The notes under the pieces were generated by a model. It made no database searches. It was given only the letters and a program-made list of their open reading frames with translations, and was not told the origin of the DNA. Below, piece after piece: positions 34,489 to 42,047 of a DNA stretch of 64,000 nucleotides. The translations under genes and the position numbers were made by a program. Numbering within the stretch: position 1 is the first letter of the stretch; each line of letters opens with the position of its first letter. Source of the stretch: a virus. Location of the stretch: the IMG/VR virus record IMGVR_UViG_3300042455_001893, positions 1 through 64,000 of that record. The stretch is one strand, 5' to 3'.

Positions 34489-34530
34489 CATGTTTCAAGA
34501 ACTTTTAGAAAAATTTTTAAGGATTAGTCA

Positions 34531-35235
34531 ATGAATAATATAGTGGTCCCCCCAGGTGTAAGTGGAAGAAGTCAATCTTATTCGCCTAATAACGTAAGCC
34601 TAGAGAATCTTACTAACGAAGTCAGCCTACTCAACTTAGGAGTTTTTGAACCGCTAAAATGGAAGATAGACTGCGGACAAGTTATGCAGGAGATTGCACA
34701 GTTTAAAGACGACTGGCAAGACTATCTTCCTAGAACAGACAGGCCTAATAACAGAAAATCTCTCACCCTTACATGTTTGCCCGGCACAGATCATAAAACC
34801 AATCCTAGTCTAGCACAAGCATCATATGCAGCCAAACGCCGGCTGAGTGAGTTGGAGTTCAGTCAAAAGACTGTAGTCTACGATACCTGCCATAGTCTTA
34901 GACCTTTTTTAGATGAGTGGGATCAGTTGGGCAGGACATTTTTGATTCGGTCGGATACAGGGGGTTATTTTGTCCCCCATAGAGACCATCCGTCAATGCC
35001 TAGAGATGTTTTCCGTTTAATTGTGTTCTTAAACAATTGTGGACCATTGGACTATGATTGGTGGATGGATGATCGAAAACTACAGATAGAACATGGCAGA
35101 GTCTATTATCTCAACACAAGGATGACACATCGCACTATTAGTTGGGTAGATAACAGTCTACATCTTATACTTAATGTAGCTATGACTACAGAGAATGTTG
35201 CCAAAGTAATTTCTAGTCTACAACATACTCACTAG
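34531..35235 (+). CDS. 2-oxoglutarate/Fe(II) oxygenase-like protein
   Basis: 234 residues. His150-x-Asp152 (FVPHRDHPSMPRD) and His200 (MTHRTIS) are present, but no Arg is found about ten residues after the distal His (VDNSLHLIL), so co-substrate binding may differ. AAGGA precedes the ATG. GC is somewhat higher than its neighbours. Confidence 0.7.
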   Translation: MNNIVVPPGVSGRSQSYSPNNVSLENLTNEVSLLNLGVFEPLKWKIDCGQVMQEIAQFKDDWQDYLPRTDRPNNRKSLTLTCLPGTDHKTNPSLAQASYAAKRRLSELEFSQKTVVYDTCHSLRPFLDEWDQLGRTFLIRSDTGGYFVPHRDHPSMPRDVFRLIVFLNNCGPLDYDWWMDDRKLQIEHGRVYYLNTRMTHRTISWVDNSLHLILNVAMTTENVAKVISSLQHTH

Positions 35236-35783
35236 TTTTTCCAAACAACATATTGGCTATATTTTTCTAGGCTTTTTTCTAATAGTTCTAGATGTCGTTC
35301 CTTATCTAACCAACCTCTTATATAGATCGTTGTTCGTTGTTTGTCTTCTTTAACTCTATGAATTGCAGAAGTAGAATTTAAAATATACGCACAAGGAATT
35401 TTAGGAACTCTAGTAGTAATCCACGATGTACCATCAAAAACTTCTAAACTATCAACTGCTCCTTTTACAATAAATCGATACCCTGCCGGTTCTGTATCTA
35501 GTATATGTTTATATTCTCCAGGAGCGAATTTCATTTCTGGATAAACATCTACGTGAGAATCTACGGTCTGTTGTTGTATTTTATATTGTAAATTGGAAAT
35601 CTTATCAAATGGTAATTGTTTAAGAACTTCATCAAAATTATTTTTTTTGATCGTTTCATCAGAAATGAGAGTAGAATTCCAATAAGGATTATATTTAGAT
35701 ATGACGGGGGTTCCGTCCACTACAGAAAACTCTATATTATCTAATTCTATATCTAGGGGACAGAATAAAATCTTATCTAACAT
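35232..35783 (-). CDS. 2-oxoglutarate/Fe(II) oxygenase-like protein
   Basis: 183 residues. His77-x-Asp79 (SHVDVYPEM), His142 (AIHRVKED) and Arg150. Small oxygenase of the phage type. Convergent with the previous gene (4 bp overlap). A GTTAAATA late-type core lies 6 nt before the ATG. Confidence 0.7.
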   Translation of the reverse strand: MLDKILFCPLDIELDNIEFSVVDGTPVISKYNPYWNSTLISDETIKKNNFDEVLKQLPFDKISNLQYKIQQQTVDSHVDVYPEMKFAPGEYKHILDTEPAGYRFIVKGAVDSLEVFDGTSWITTRVPKIPCAYILNSTSAIHRVKEDKQRTTIYIRGWLDKERHLELLEKSLEKYSQYVVWKN

Positions 35784-35789
35784 ATAAGA

Positions 35790-35797
35790 TATTTAAC
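35790..35797 (-). promoter_or_regulatory. Late promoter core (GTTAAATA)
   Basis: Minus GTTAAATA then TCTTAT then ATG 35783. Confidence 0.4.
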
Positions 35798-35823
35798 CTT
35801 ATACCTAACTGATAAAAAATTTG

Positions 35824-37608
35824 TTAATGTATAGCTGTCCAAGAACCGCCGGCCACAGCTTTTATTTTTGCTGCTCCTGTGTCGTAGTACATCATACCGT
35901 TCACTCTGTTTCCTGATCCGCCAATAGCAGTATCGGCTGCTGTCTCGTCGGCATATGTAGGAAGCACAGGCATATTATTAAAAGTAGTTTTAGTTGTAGC
36001 AATTGTTAGTCTGCTAGCAGAGACTCCGCTGGTATTGCTGGTAAAAAATTCAAATCTACCAGGAACTACTCCTGTGGAAACCGCACCATCAGTGACCACA
36101 CGCATTTGAGCTACTCCGGTATTGTTTGTTCCGTCGTAACCAGCGAAGGCAAAGTCGAAGATTGGGTCTCCATTTTGAACCGCTAAAGGTGTCCCAGTTT
36201 GTCCAGGGAAACTTGGTACTCCTCTTGCCCTAACTAAGATAATGTTGCTGGCGTTTACAGCACTGTTATGCCCAGAAAAAATCTGTAAAGGTCCATCAGA
36301 AACGTCGTCAGCGAAAAGAAAAAGATTTCCAGCTTCGGTAAAGCGGCCTGCTTCTAGTTCATTCCCTGCAGTATTTGTAACTAAAAATCTCAAGGATGAG
36401 GGCATTACGCCAGAGGATACTGTGCCAGTAACTCTTGCTTGAATTGATGCCGCTGAGATAGTGTTTGTGCCGTCATAACCATTAAACTGAATGCTTCCTA
36501 CTCTATCGTTATTGATTAATGATAAAGGAGTATCAATTGTTCCTCTAGATCTTCTTATAACTAATCTAGCGGCTTGATCATCTTCATGAGCAGCAGTGAT
36601 CGCAAGAGGAAAACTTAGGTAATTCGTAGATTGAAAGTCGCCTCCATCTACTACCCTCAGAGTGCCCTCAACCCGTGCGTTAGTTTGGAATGTAATCGGA
36701 GTGTCGCAAATGATAGCACTTGAATCTGCAGATGAAATCAAATTGGTTATTATATTTCCAGTTACATTACCTAATAAATTGCCAGTAAATCCACCTGCCG
36801 CAGTAATTGACCGTGTGCTAGCATTCAGCATTAATGTGCTATCATCTCCTACAATATTAATATTGTAGTTCATACCAGCTTCAATTCCTGAACCAGCACC
36901 AATTGCAACTCCGTTTATAGTAGATCCTGCAGGCAAATTCACTGCTGAGCCGATGGTTAAGCTGGCTGCATTGACTGCTTTTGTTCTAGCATTGATAATA
37001 ACTGTGCTATCATCGCCTACTAGATTGATGTTGTAATTCATTCCGGATTCAATTGCAGCACCTAGAACAATTCCGTTTACAGTAGATCCCGCAGGTAAAT
37101 TAACAGACGAGCCTGTGGATGTGATAGTAGCACTACCAAGTATAATACTAGATCCGCTTAGATATAGATCTCTGAATCTAAAGGATGAGCTACCTAAATC
37201 GTAGGCAATGTTTGTAGACGGAATAACGTGTCCTTTGACTGTTCCGTTTAAATTAACAGCACCTGTTAGTGCGTTTAACAACAGCGTAGAATCGTTGGCA
37301 TAGTGTGACCCAATAAATCCATCAGCAGTTAATGTTCCATTAAATGTGGAAAGATCAAATGTGGAATTTATTCTACCTAATGTATCATCATAGGTAAAAG
37401 TAATGTTTTGGTGGGTGCCGTTAATCAGCATTGAGGATGCAATATCTTGTACATCTTCTGTGACTAGGGTACCTGCGGGCAATCCGCCGGCAGTGGTACC
37501 GTTTCCAATATACAGTGAACTTGTTGAGGTATCCCAAACAAGTTCGCCCACAACTGGGGTATAACTCATTCGATCTGCAGTCGGTCCACGTCTGATTTGT
37601 AAGGCCAT
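35824..37608 (-). CDS. Fibre-like virion protein with internal repeats
   Basis: 594 residues. The N-terminus (MALQIRRGPTADRMSYTPV, then GELVWDTSTSSLYIGNG) is a standard opening of marine T4-like phage fibre proteins. Two tandem copies of an about 65-residue unit (S-x-V-N-L-P-A-G-S-T-x-N-G ... M-N-Y-N-I-N) lie at about 165-275, and two divergent copies of an about 80-residue unit (R-x-R-G ... G-Y-D-G-T-N) at about 345-520. Probably host recognition or structural fibre. It has a late promoter and CGGAG site. Confidence 0.8.
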   Translation of the reverse strand: MALQIRRGPTADRMSYTPVVGELVWDTSTSSLYIGNGTTAGGLPAGTLVTEDVQDIASSMLINGTHQNITFTYDDTLGRINSTFDLSTFNGTLTADGFIGSHYANDSTLLLNALTGAVNLNGTVKGHVIPSTNIAYDLGSSSFRFRDLYLSGSSIILGSATITSTGSSVNLPAGSTVNGIVLGAAIESGMNYNINLVGDDSTVIINARTKAVNAASLTIGSAVNLPAGSTINGVAIGAGSGIEAGMNYNINIVGDDSTLMLNASTRSITAAGGFTGNLLGNVTGNIITNLISSADSSAIICDTPITFQTNARVEGTLRVVDGGDFQSTNYLSFPLAITAAHEDDQAARLVIRRSRGTIDTPLSLINNDRVGSIQFNGYDGTNTISAASIQARVTGTVSSGVMPSSLRFLVTNTAGNELEAGRFTEAGNLFLFADDVSDGPLQIFSGHNSAVNASNIILVRARGVPSFPGQTGTPLAVQNGDPIFDFAFAGYDGTNNTGVAQMRVVTDGAVSTGVVPGRFEFFTSNTSGVSASRLTIATTKTTFNNMPVLPTYADETAADTAIGGSGNRVNGMMYYDTGAAKIKAVAGGSWTAIH

Positions 37609-37638
37609 ATTAATAACTCCGGGGCAATGTTAGTCTAG

Positions 37639-37646
37639 TATTTATG
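37639..37646 (-). promoter_or_regulatory. Late promoter (CATAAATA)
   Basis: Minus CATAAATAC 31 bp upstream of the fibre gene ATG, with GGAG in between. Confidence 0.6.
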
Positions 37647-37668
37647 CCACTGTATCAGAACCTCGAAC

Positions 37669-37697
37669 CAAAAAAAATAGAGCTCCGAAGAGCCCTA
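37669..37697 (-). terminator. Rho-independent terminator, UUCG loop
   Basis: Minus strand TAGGGCTC-TTCG-GAGCTCTA followed by eight T. An 8-bp stem (one G-U) with the extra-stable UUCG tetraloop. It ends the metallophosphoesterase transcript before the fibre gene's late promoter. Confidence 0.92.
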
Positions 37698-37716
37698 TTT
37701 TAAACTGCACAGTTTA

Positions 37717-38319
37717 TTACATTGTAGGTCCGTTGCCGTTCTTAAAACCTACTGATCCGCCTTCTGCTTCGATGCGCTTTAACACATCTTCAAACAAGAT
37801 AGGAGCAAAGTCCGGAGTTTGTTCTACACAAACACAATGATATCTAGGATCAATCTCATCACTGTATAAGATTTCTCCTGTTTTAACATCAACTCCACGG
37901 GCCTTACGCACTCGATTTGAGTGTAAATGTCCGTGAATGTTAACTCCAAAACGACCCATCGAATCCGAGTGTAACGGGATATGGCTTAAGATCATGCCGT
38001 TCATAACATGGTATGCACGTAATTCTCTAAAGTACATTCTATACTCGTCATCGCGGAAGATGTCGTGATTACCGCGGATTAATACCTTGTCACCGTTTAA
38101 CCTACGTAACGTTCCTAACGCTTTGCGGTTAATAACAACATCACCTAAGTGGTAGACCTTGTCAGTGGGTTTTACCCGTTCGTTCCACGCCTTAACCATA
38201 GCTTCGTCCATTTCATCTGGATCCGTCCACGGTCTTAATTTTTCACCATCGTTGCGTGTGAAGCGGCATACACCTGTGTGTCCAAAGTGCGTGTCGCTTA
38301 CTAAGAATACACTTGGCAT
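37717..38319 (-). CDS. Calcineurin-like metallophosphoesterase
   Basis: 200 residues. All five family blocks are visible: VSDTHFGH (Asp9, His11), HLGDVV, RGNHD, SHIPLH and HGHLH. Two-metal phosphoesterase, possibly acting on cyclic nucleotides, nucleic acid ends or protein phosphate. A strong AAGGAGG site. Similar enzymes are common in marine phages. Terminated at 37669-37697. Confidence 0.9.
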   Translation of the reverse strand: MPSVFLVSDTHFGHTGVCRFTRNDGEKLRPWTDPDEMDEAMVKAWNERVKPTDKVYHLGDVVINRKALGTLRRLNGDKVLIRGNHDIFRDDEYRMYFRELRAYHVMNGMILSHIPLHSDSMGRFGVNIHGHLHSNRVRKARGVDVKTGEILYSDEIDPRYHCVCVEQTPDFAPILFEDVLKRIEAEGGSVGFKNGNGPTM

Positions 38320-38332
38320 ATCTGCCTCCTTG

Positions 38333-38506
38333 TTAGTAAGTTTCTTTTACAATATCAAATTTTTCTGCAGGCCATTTAGCTTTGAACTCATCTGTCTTAA
38401 TGTAGTCGTTGTATGCTTTAGCATCAAAGAACACCTTGTGAAATGCTGTTGTAAATGTACCTTTTGGGTTTATAGTCAAATAAACCGATTTTGCTTTGCC
38501 TGCCAT
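38333..38506 (-). CDS. Small conserved phage protein (57 aa)
   Basis: Starts at ATG 38506 (MAGKAKSVYLTINPKGTF), after AAAGGA; a longer reading frame upstream is non-coding and covers the promoter. Basic and beta-rich at the N-terminus, with a charged helix at the C-terminus. Unknown function. Driven by a perfect early promoter. Confidence 0.65.
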   Translation of the reverse strand: MAGKAKSVYLTINPKGTFTTAFHKVFFDAKAYNDYIKTDEFKAKWPAEKFDIVKETY

Positions 38507-38531
38507 ATAATCCTTTACTGTGTAAGTATAT

Positions 38532-38560
38532 ATTATACAGTCAAAACAAAGCCCTGTCAA
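38532..38560 (-). promoter_or_regulatory. Sigma70-type early promoter, perfect consensus
   Basis: Minus TTGACA (38555-38560), 17 bp, TATAAT (38532-38537). The -35 lies inside the infA terminator hairpin. Confidence 0.88.
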
Positions 38561-38576
38561 ACAAAATCAACAGGGC
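38542..38576 (-). terminator. Rho-independent terminator after infA
   Basis: Minus GCCCTGT and ACAGGGC (38551-38576) form a 7-bp stem, followed by TTTGTTTTG. It overlaps the promoter of the next gene. Confidence 0.8.
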
Positions 38577-38597
38577 CAATTTGTTGAATTTCTTTTA

Positions 38598-38816
38598 TTA
38601 CAATCTATAAGAGACTCGGCCTTTGGTCATGTCATAGGGGCTAACTTCCACCTTGACACGATCGCCTAGAATGATACGAATTTTGTGTTGCTTGAGTCTG
38701 CCACTAGTATAGCACAATAAGACATTGGGTAGATTGTCTACTTTTACCTTAAACATATTACCGGGCAAGACTTCTTCTACAACGCCTGTTAATTCGATTA
38801 TATCTTCTTTGGCCAT
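38598..38816 (-). CDS. infA: Translation initiation factor IF-1
   Basis: 72 residues, exactly the bacterial length. MAKEDIIELTGVVEEVLP, MFKVKV, GRLKQHKIRIILGDRVKVE and SPYDMTKGRVSYRL follow the S1/OB-fold sequence of bacterial IF-1. IF-1 blocks the ribosomal A site and supports IF-2/IF-3 during start-codon selection. A phage-borne copy next to an initiator-type tRNA gene suggests control of initiation. Note VLLCYTSG replacing the common V-x-A-H-I-S-G. Terminated at 38542-38576. Confidence 0.95.
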   Translation of the reverse strand: MAKEDIIELTGVVEEVLPGNMFKVKVDNLPNVLLCYTSGRLKQHKIRIILGDRVKVEVSPYDMTKGRVSYRL

Positions 38817-38823
38817 CTAGTTT

Positions 38824-39048
38824 TTATCTTTCCTTTTTAACGCGGCCAATTCGGCTCGCTTTGTTCCAATCGTATTTAACGCCATCTGGACACTTACCAT
38901 CTTTGATGCTGTCTACACCAAATACTCCTACGATTTCAAATTCGCCACCTTGGATGGTAACGAACACATTTAATTCTTTGGCAAATGCCATTGCTAAATC
39001 CAAATTAGCAAACTCCGTTGAGCTTTGTTTTTCTATTACTTTGTACAT
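38824..39048 (-). CDS. Conserved phage protein (74 aa)
   Basis: Starts at ATG 39048 (MYKVIEKQSSTEFANLDLA); the longer frame would run through tRNA-Thr and the promoter, so it is rejected. A small alpha/beta protein with GVFGVDSIKDGKCPDGVKYDW and a basic tail. A type I know from marine phages, function unknown. Directly followed by infA (7 nt), same operon. Confidence 0.7.
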   Translation of the reverse strand: MYKVIEKQSSTEFANLDLAMAFAKELNVFVTIQGGEFEIVGVFGVDSIKDGKCPDGVKYDWNKASRIGRVKKER

Positions 39049-39054
39049 ACGACT

Positions 39055-39083
39055 ATTATACTGTCTTTCTTTCAATTTGTCAA
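39055..39083 (-). promoter_or_regulatory. Sigma70-type early promoter, perfect consensus
   Basis: Minus TTGACA (39078-39083), 17 bp, TATAAT (39055-39060). It drives 39048 and infA, and its -35 abuts the CCA end of tRNA-Thr. Confidence 0.88.
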
Positions 39084-39084
39084 G

Positions 39085-39158
39085 TGGTGCTCTAGCCAAG
39101 AATTGAACTTGGAATTCAGTCTTACCAAGACTGTGTAATACCATTTTACTACAAGAGC
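39085..39158 (-). tRNA. tRNA-Thr(GGU)
   Basis: Cloverleaf with anticodon arm CAGTC-TTGGTAA-GACTG and encoded CCA. The acceptor has one U-U mismatch. Confidence 0.88.
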
Positions 39159-39159
39159 G

Positions 39160-39235
39160 TGGTCCGGCCAGCAGGAATCGAACCCACATTCAAGAGGTAG
39201 AAGCTCTTTGTATTATCCATTATACTATGGCCGGA
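39160..39235 (-). tRNA. tRNA-Arg(UCU)
   Basis: Acceptor TCCGGCC/GGCCGGA, anticodon loop CTTCTAC (UCU), T loop TTCGATT, CCA encoded. Confidence 0.93.
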
Positions 39236-39239
39236 AATT

Positions 39240-39313
39240 TGGAGCGGGATAGGAGAATCGAACTCCTGACTAAACCTTGGCAAGGTTTCGTTTGACCATT
39301 AAACTAATCCCGC
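39240..39313 (-). tRNA. tRNA-Gly(GCC)
   Basis: Acceptor GCGGGAT/ATCCCGC, anticodon arm AAACC-TTGCCAA-GGTTT, discriminator U, CCA encoded. Confidence 0.95.
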
Positions 39314-39314
39314 A

Positions 39315-39887
39315 TTAAACATATTCTATATCTGCTGCCAATATAAAACGATACTGATTGCTTTGTACAACACCCGGCCTGTGCCACTGATCACTGGGAT
39401 AGATCAACCATGCGTATTCACTAGGTTTTACAAACAACTTGCCGTCACCTGCTGGCCCGTTAGGAGCCATTTCTGTACCACAGTAATCGTAATCTTTAAC
39501 ATCATCGGGTATGTGCAGATACAAAACACCACTCAACATTTTGGCAGTGTCATGAGTAGGATGCCAGTGATGATGCCACAGATTTTCACGATCCTCGGCA
39601 CTCTCAAGATTGGTCATAAACGACCAAGCCATCATGTTATTAACTTTTACTTCACGTCCTAGGTACATGAATACACTGAACAAAAAACTCATACGATACT
39701 TTAACCATACAGCTTCGGGTCTAGCAAATATATTTTCTTTAGTTTGATATTTGGGACTATTAGTAAAGTAATTCCCGTCAGCAATGATTGCTTTTATAAT
39801 GCCTATGGCTTCTTCATTGTCAGATTGTGTAATTACTGAACTGAAATTAAACTTGCGAAATACTTCGTTTTGATCTATTACTTTCAT
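39315..39887 (-). CDS. 2-oxoglutarate/Fe(II) oxygenase (PF13759-like)
   Basis: 190 residues. HHHWHPTHDTAKMLSGVLYLH (about 105-125) resembles the H-x-H...S-G-V-x-Y-x block of the 2OG-FeII_5 family, with a distal His169 (QWHRPGV) and Arg180. Which of the clustered histidines bind iron cannot be fixed by eye. It lies between two tRNA-Gly genes, an insertion within the array. Confidence 0.75.
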   Translation of the reverse strand: MKVIDQNEVFRKFNFSSVITQSDNEEAIGIIKAIIADGNYFTNSPKYQTKENIFARPEAVWLKYRMSFLFSVFMYLGREVKVNNMMAWSFMTNLESAEDRENLWHHHWHPTHDTAKMLSGVLYLHIPDDVKDYDYCGTEMAPNGPAGDGKLFVKPSEYAWLIYPSDQWHRPGVVQSNQYRFILAADIEYV

Positions 39888-39895
39888 TATATCCT

Positions 39896-39969
39896 TGGAG
39901 CGGAGTGAGAGAATCGAACTCTCGACCGAAGATTGGAAATCTGCTGTTTTACCATTAAACTAACCCCGC
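39896..39969 (-). tRNA. tRNA-Gly(UCC)
   Basis: Acceptor GCGGGGT/ACTCCGC, anticodon loop TTTCCAA (UCC), CCA encoded. One mismatch in the anticodon stem. Confidence 0.9.
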
Positions 39970-39986
39970 ATACTATTATTTAACAA

Positions 39987-40175
39987 TCAAGTTTCGTGAT
40001 CCTCTGGAGGATTGGCCAAAGGTGAAGTTGAAGGTTTTTTCTTAGACCATGATGAATAACTGGCTCCTTCTTCTCTGCTGCTGACATTTCTTTCGATCTG
40101 TTGTATCACACCACCCTTGGCCAGGAACTCTGCCATGGCTGTGGCTGTAGCTGCTTCGTATTCGTCTTTAGTCAT
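39987..40175 (-). CDS. Small conserved phage protein (62 aa)
   Basis: MTKDEYEAATATAMAEFLAK helix followed by GGVIQQIERN and a Ser/Lys/Pro-rich tail (SYSSWSKKKPSTSP). A type familiar from marine T4-like phages. Function unknown. Confidence 0.65.
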   Translation of the reverse strand: MTKDEYEAATATAMAEFLAKGGVIQQIERNVSSREEGASYSSWSKKKPSTSPLANPPEDHET

Positions 40176-40195
40176 TGTTTTCTCTTTTTAAAAAA

Positions 40196-40272
40196 TGGTC
40201 GGAGTACAAGGATTCGAACCTTGGACCCCCTGGTCCCAAACCAGGTGCGCTACCAGACTGCGCCACACTCCG
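40196..40272 (-). tRNA. tRNA-Pro(UGG)
   Basis: Acceptor CGGAGTG, anticodon arm CCTGG-TTTGGGA-CCAGG, standard T loop TTCGAAT, CCA encoded. Confidence 0.95.
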
Positions 40273-40275
40273 AAA

Positions 40276-40425
40276 TTAACTTGGTATCATATGAGGAACA
40301 TATGGTACTGCTCTGGGACCGTGTCTCTGTTGTAATAACATACGTGCTTCCTCTGCCGAATTAGCACCCACACGATCCTTAAATTCTTTGCCGTCTACTC
40401 TAATTGTTGCTTCGTATAATTTCAT
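40276..40425 (-). CDS. 49-residue conserved small protein
   Basis: Short ORF MKLYEATIRVDGKEFKDRVG..., ending HMIPS. One beta hairpin then a helix (SAEEARMLLQQRHG). It overlaps the upstream 250-aa gene's stop by 4 bp (ATGA) and ends 4 nt before the tRNA-Pro 5' end. Regular codon pattern and coupling support it. Function unknown. Confidence 0.65.
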   Translation of the reverse strand: MKLYEATIRVDGKEFKDRVGANSAEEARMLLQQRHGPRAVPYVPHMIPS

Positions 40426-41174
40426 TTGAATCCAAACGGACATTTTGATGCGGGCATTGAAGTTAATAATGATCTATGTTGCCCTCCCCACATAGATTTT
40501 TGAGTAAACTCTTTTGAAATCTTTTCGTACTCGTTAGCATCAACTTCATGATGTTTTAATTCTACTTCACGTTCAGTTAACGGGATAAGCTGTACCAACG
40601 GATCACCTGCATTAACCGTTAGTGTAGTTCCCTTTTTCACAAAAATATTCACATGTGTATTATGCTGTGCTTTAAAATCTAATATTCCCGATAACGCATG
40701 GTAGTTAGCATGTCTATCTGTATTGTGATAGGTACATTGATTCCAGGCAAATTTAACACCAGTTTTTTCTTTGATTAACCAAGGACTAGAAATTTTCACA
40801 TGCTGGTATCCCTTGTACAATTCTTCCCAATACATAAAGGGAGGATGGGGATTGGCATCTAGGCCGCCCATAGGATCATGTTTAAAAAATAATCCGTCCT
40901 TCATCATTTCAATTTTAAAATCTGTCCAACTAGGTAGTATAAATCCAGAGGTAAACAAATTGACCATACCAACACATCTCTTGGCTGTTGGTATTGGAAT
41001 TAATTCCTTGCTTCTAGGATCCTGCAGTGATTTTACATCAACCATAGGTGGCAATTGTTTCCACTCTGCGGGAACAAATTTATGAGCATGATCAATTTTG
41101 AACAGATTCTGCACAACTGGATTATCTATAAAACAATCTACAATTATCTTTTTTCTTCGAAATAAAAACATCAT
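40422..41174 (-). CDS. Conserved phage protein, DUF6065-like (250 aa)
   Basis: A beta-rich protein with GMVNLFTSGFILPSWTDFKIE and YHNTDRHANYHALSGILDFKAQ blocks, possibly jelly-roll/cupin in fold. I associate this with a conserved phage family (tentatively DUF6065) of unknown role. The histidine-rich middle could bind metal. GAGGA precedes the ATG at 41174. Confidence 0.6.
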   Translation of the reverse strand: MMFLFRRKKIIVDCFIDNPVVQNLFKIDHAHKFVPAEWKQLPPMVDVKSLQDPRSKELIPIPTAKRCVGMVNLFTSGFILPSWTDFKIEMMKDGLFFKHDPMGGLDANPHPPFMYWEELYKGYQHVKISSPWLIKEKTGVKFAWNQCTYHNTDRHANYHALSGILDFKAQHNTHVNIFVKKGTTLTVNAGDPLVQLIPLTEREVELKHHEVDANEYEKISKEFTQKSMWGGQHRSLLTSMPASKCPFGFK

Positions 41175-41184
41175 GTCCTCAAAT

Positions 41185-41260
41185 TGGTTGCGGGAGTCGG
41201 AGTCGAACCGACGATCTGAAGCTTATGAGACTTCCGAGATACCACCTTCTCCATCCCGCG
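41185..41260 (-). tRNA. Initiator-type tRNA-fMet(CAU)
   Basis: Position 1 is C opposite A72 (CGCGGGA ... TCCCGCA), the unpaired 1-72 that marks bacterial initiator tRNA. D arm GGAG...CTC, anticodon loop CTCATAA, T arm GTCGG-TTCGACT-CCGAC, CCA encoded. The three G-C pairs at the base of the anticodon stem of canonical initiators are replaced (GAAGT/GCTTC). Confidence 0.85.
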
Positions 41261-41266
41261 ATAATT

Positions 41267-41418
41267 AGTGCCTAGCTACTCCCACCACAGGAGCCCTAGA
41301 CTGAGCGGTTACTCTGTCCATAACATTTATTCTTATGGGAAGGTGTTAAACCTCACCTAATGCGTCTCCGGATTCCCTACACAGGATCGGAAGGCCTTTG
41401 CACTACAAACCTAGCACT
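41267..41418 (-). ncRNA. Structured RNA candidate between orf 41475 and tRNA-fMet
   Basis: A gene-free stretch (41261-41474). An outer stem AGTGC-TAG with CTA-G-GCACT (8 bp, one bulged G) encloses about 135 nt with internal hairpins: AGGTG/CACCT, CCATAA/TTATGG, a bulged TCCGAT/ATCCGGA stem and CTCC/GGAG. A further CGGGC/GCCCG hairpin lies between it and the upstream stop. The element ends 7 nt before tRNA-fMet, so tRNA processing could free it. No ORF is credible. Confidence 0.5.
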
Positions 41419-41474
41419 CTTTATGGTGACTGCCCCACCCCCTTTGTATAACGGGCAAGGGCGCCCGGGGTCTG

Positions 41475-42047
41475 TTAGATCAAGCCTTCAGCTTGCAGTG
41501 TTGCTACAACATCATCACTGAGTGGAATTTCAGTTTTGATATTTAACTCAAGAACTTCATCATTGAGTTTTTGTTTCTGCTTCTTGAGATTTTGGATCTC
41601 TGCCTTGGCTTGATCAATTTGATCTCGTCCAACAACACTGGTAGATACCGTGTCGTCACGGCCGTACAAACTTGCACGGCTTTCTTCTTTGCGGCTGCGG
41701 ATCTTGTCCAACTTGCCGTTGACCACAGCCAAGTCACTCACTGGATTCAATGTGGCTATTTCAGTCAACTGTGTGACACGCTTGTCAATGAACGCAGCCT
41801 TGGCCAATGACAGGTCAATTCCGCAATTTGCGTTGGCTGTACCAACCAGTCCGCGAATGTTGTACAAGGCCAACAACAGCTTTTGTCGGCGACCATCATT
41901 TGTGATCAAAAGGTTATTGGCCTTTTGAATCTCATCTTGTGCGTTCTGGAACTCGTTGATCTCAATGCTGGTATCAATCTTAATACCCTTGATTGCTTCA
42001 TTGATCGAATTCTGAACTGCGTTTGCCTTACGTAGGGAAATGTTCAT
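41475..42047 (-). CDS. Coiled-coil phage protein, unknown
   Basis: 190 residues from ATG 42047 (MNISLRKANAVQNSINEAIK). Largely helical with heptad-like stretches at about 30-60 and 145-175 (AEIQNLKKQKQKLNDEVLEL). No enzymatic motif. Overlaps the rpoZ 3' end by 20 bp, so it is in the same operon. Confidence 0.65.
   Translation of the reverse strand: MNISLRKANAVQNSINEAIKGIKIDTSIEINEFQNAQDEIQKANNLLITNDGRRQKLLLALYNIRGLVGTANANCGIDLSLAKAAFIDKRVTQLTEIATLNPVSDLAVVNGKLDKIRSRKEESRASLYGRDDTVSTSVVGRDQIDQAKAEIQNLKKQKQKLNDEVLELNIKTEIPLSDDVVATLQAEGLI

Noticed and set aside
38824-39189. Long form of the 74-aa protein starting at 39189
   Set aside because: The extra 47 codons run through tRNA-Thr and a perfect promoter. 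ATG 39048 is the supported start.
40101-40364. Plus-strand ORF across tRNA-Pro
   Set aside because: Antisense shadow of a small gene and a tRNA.
41543-41737. Arg/Lys-rich overlapping minus-strand ORF
   Set aside because: Frame shadow of the coiled-coil gene at 41475-42047.
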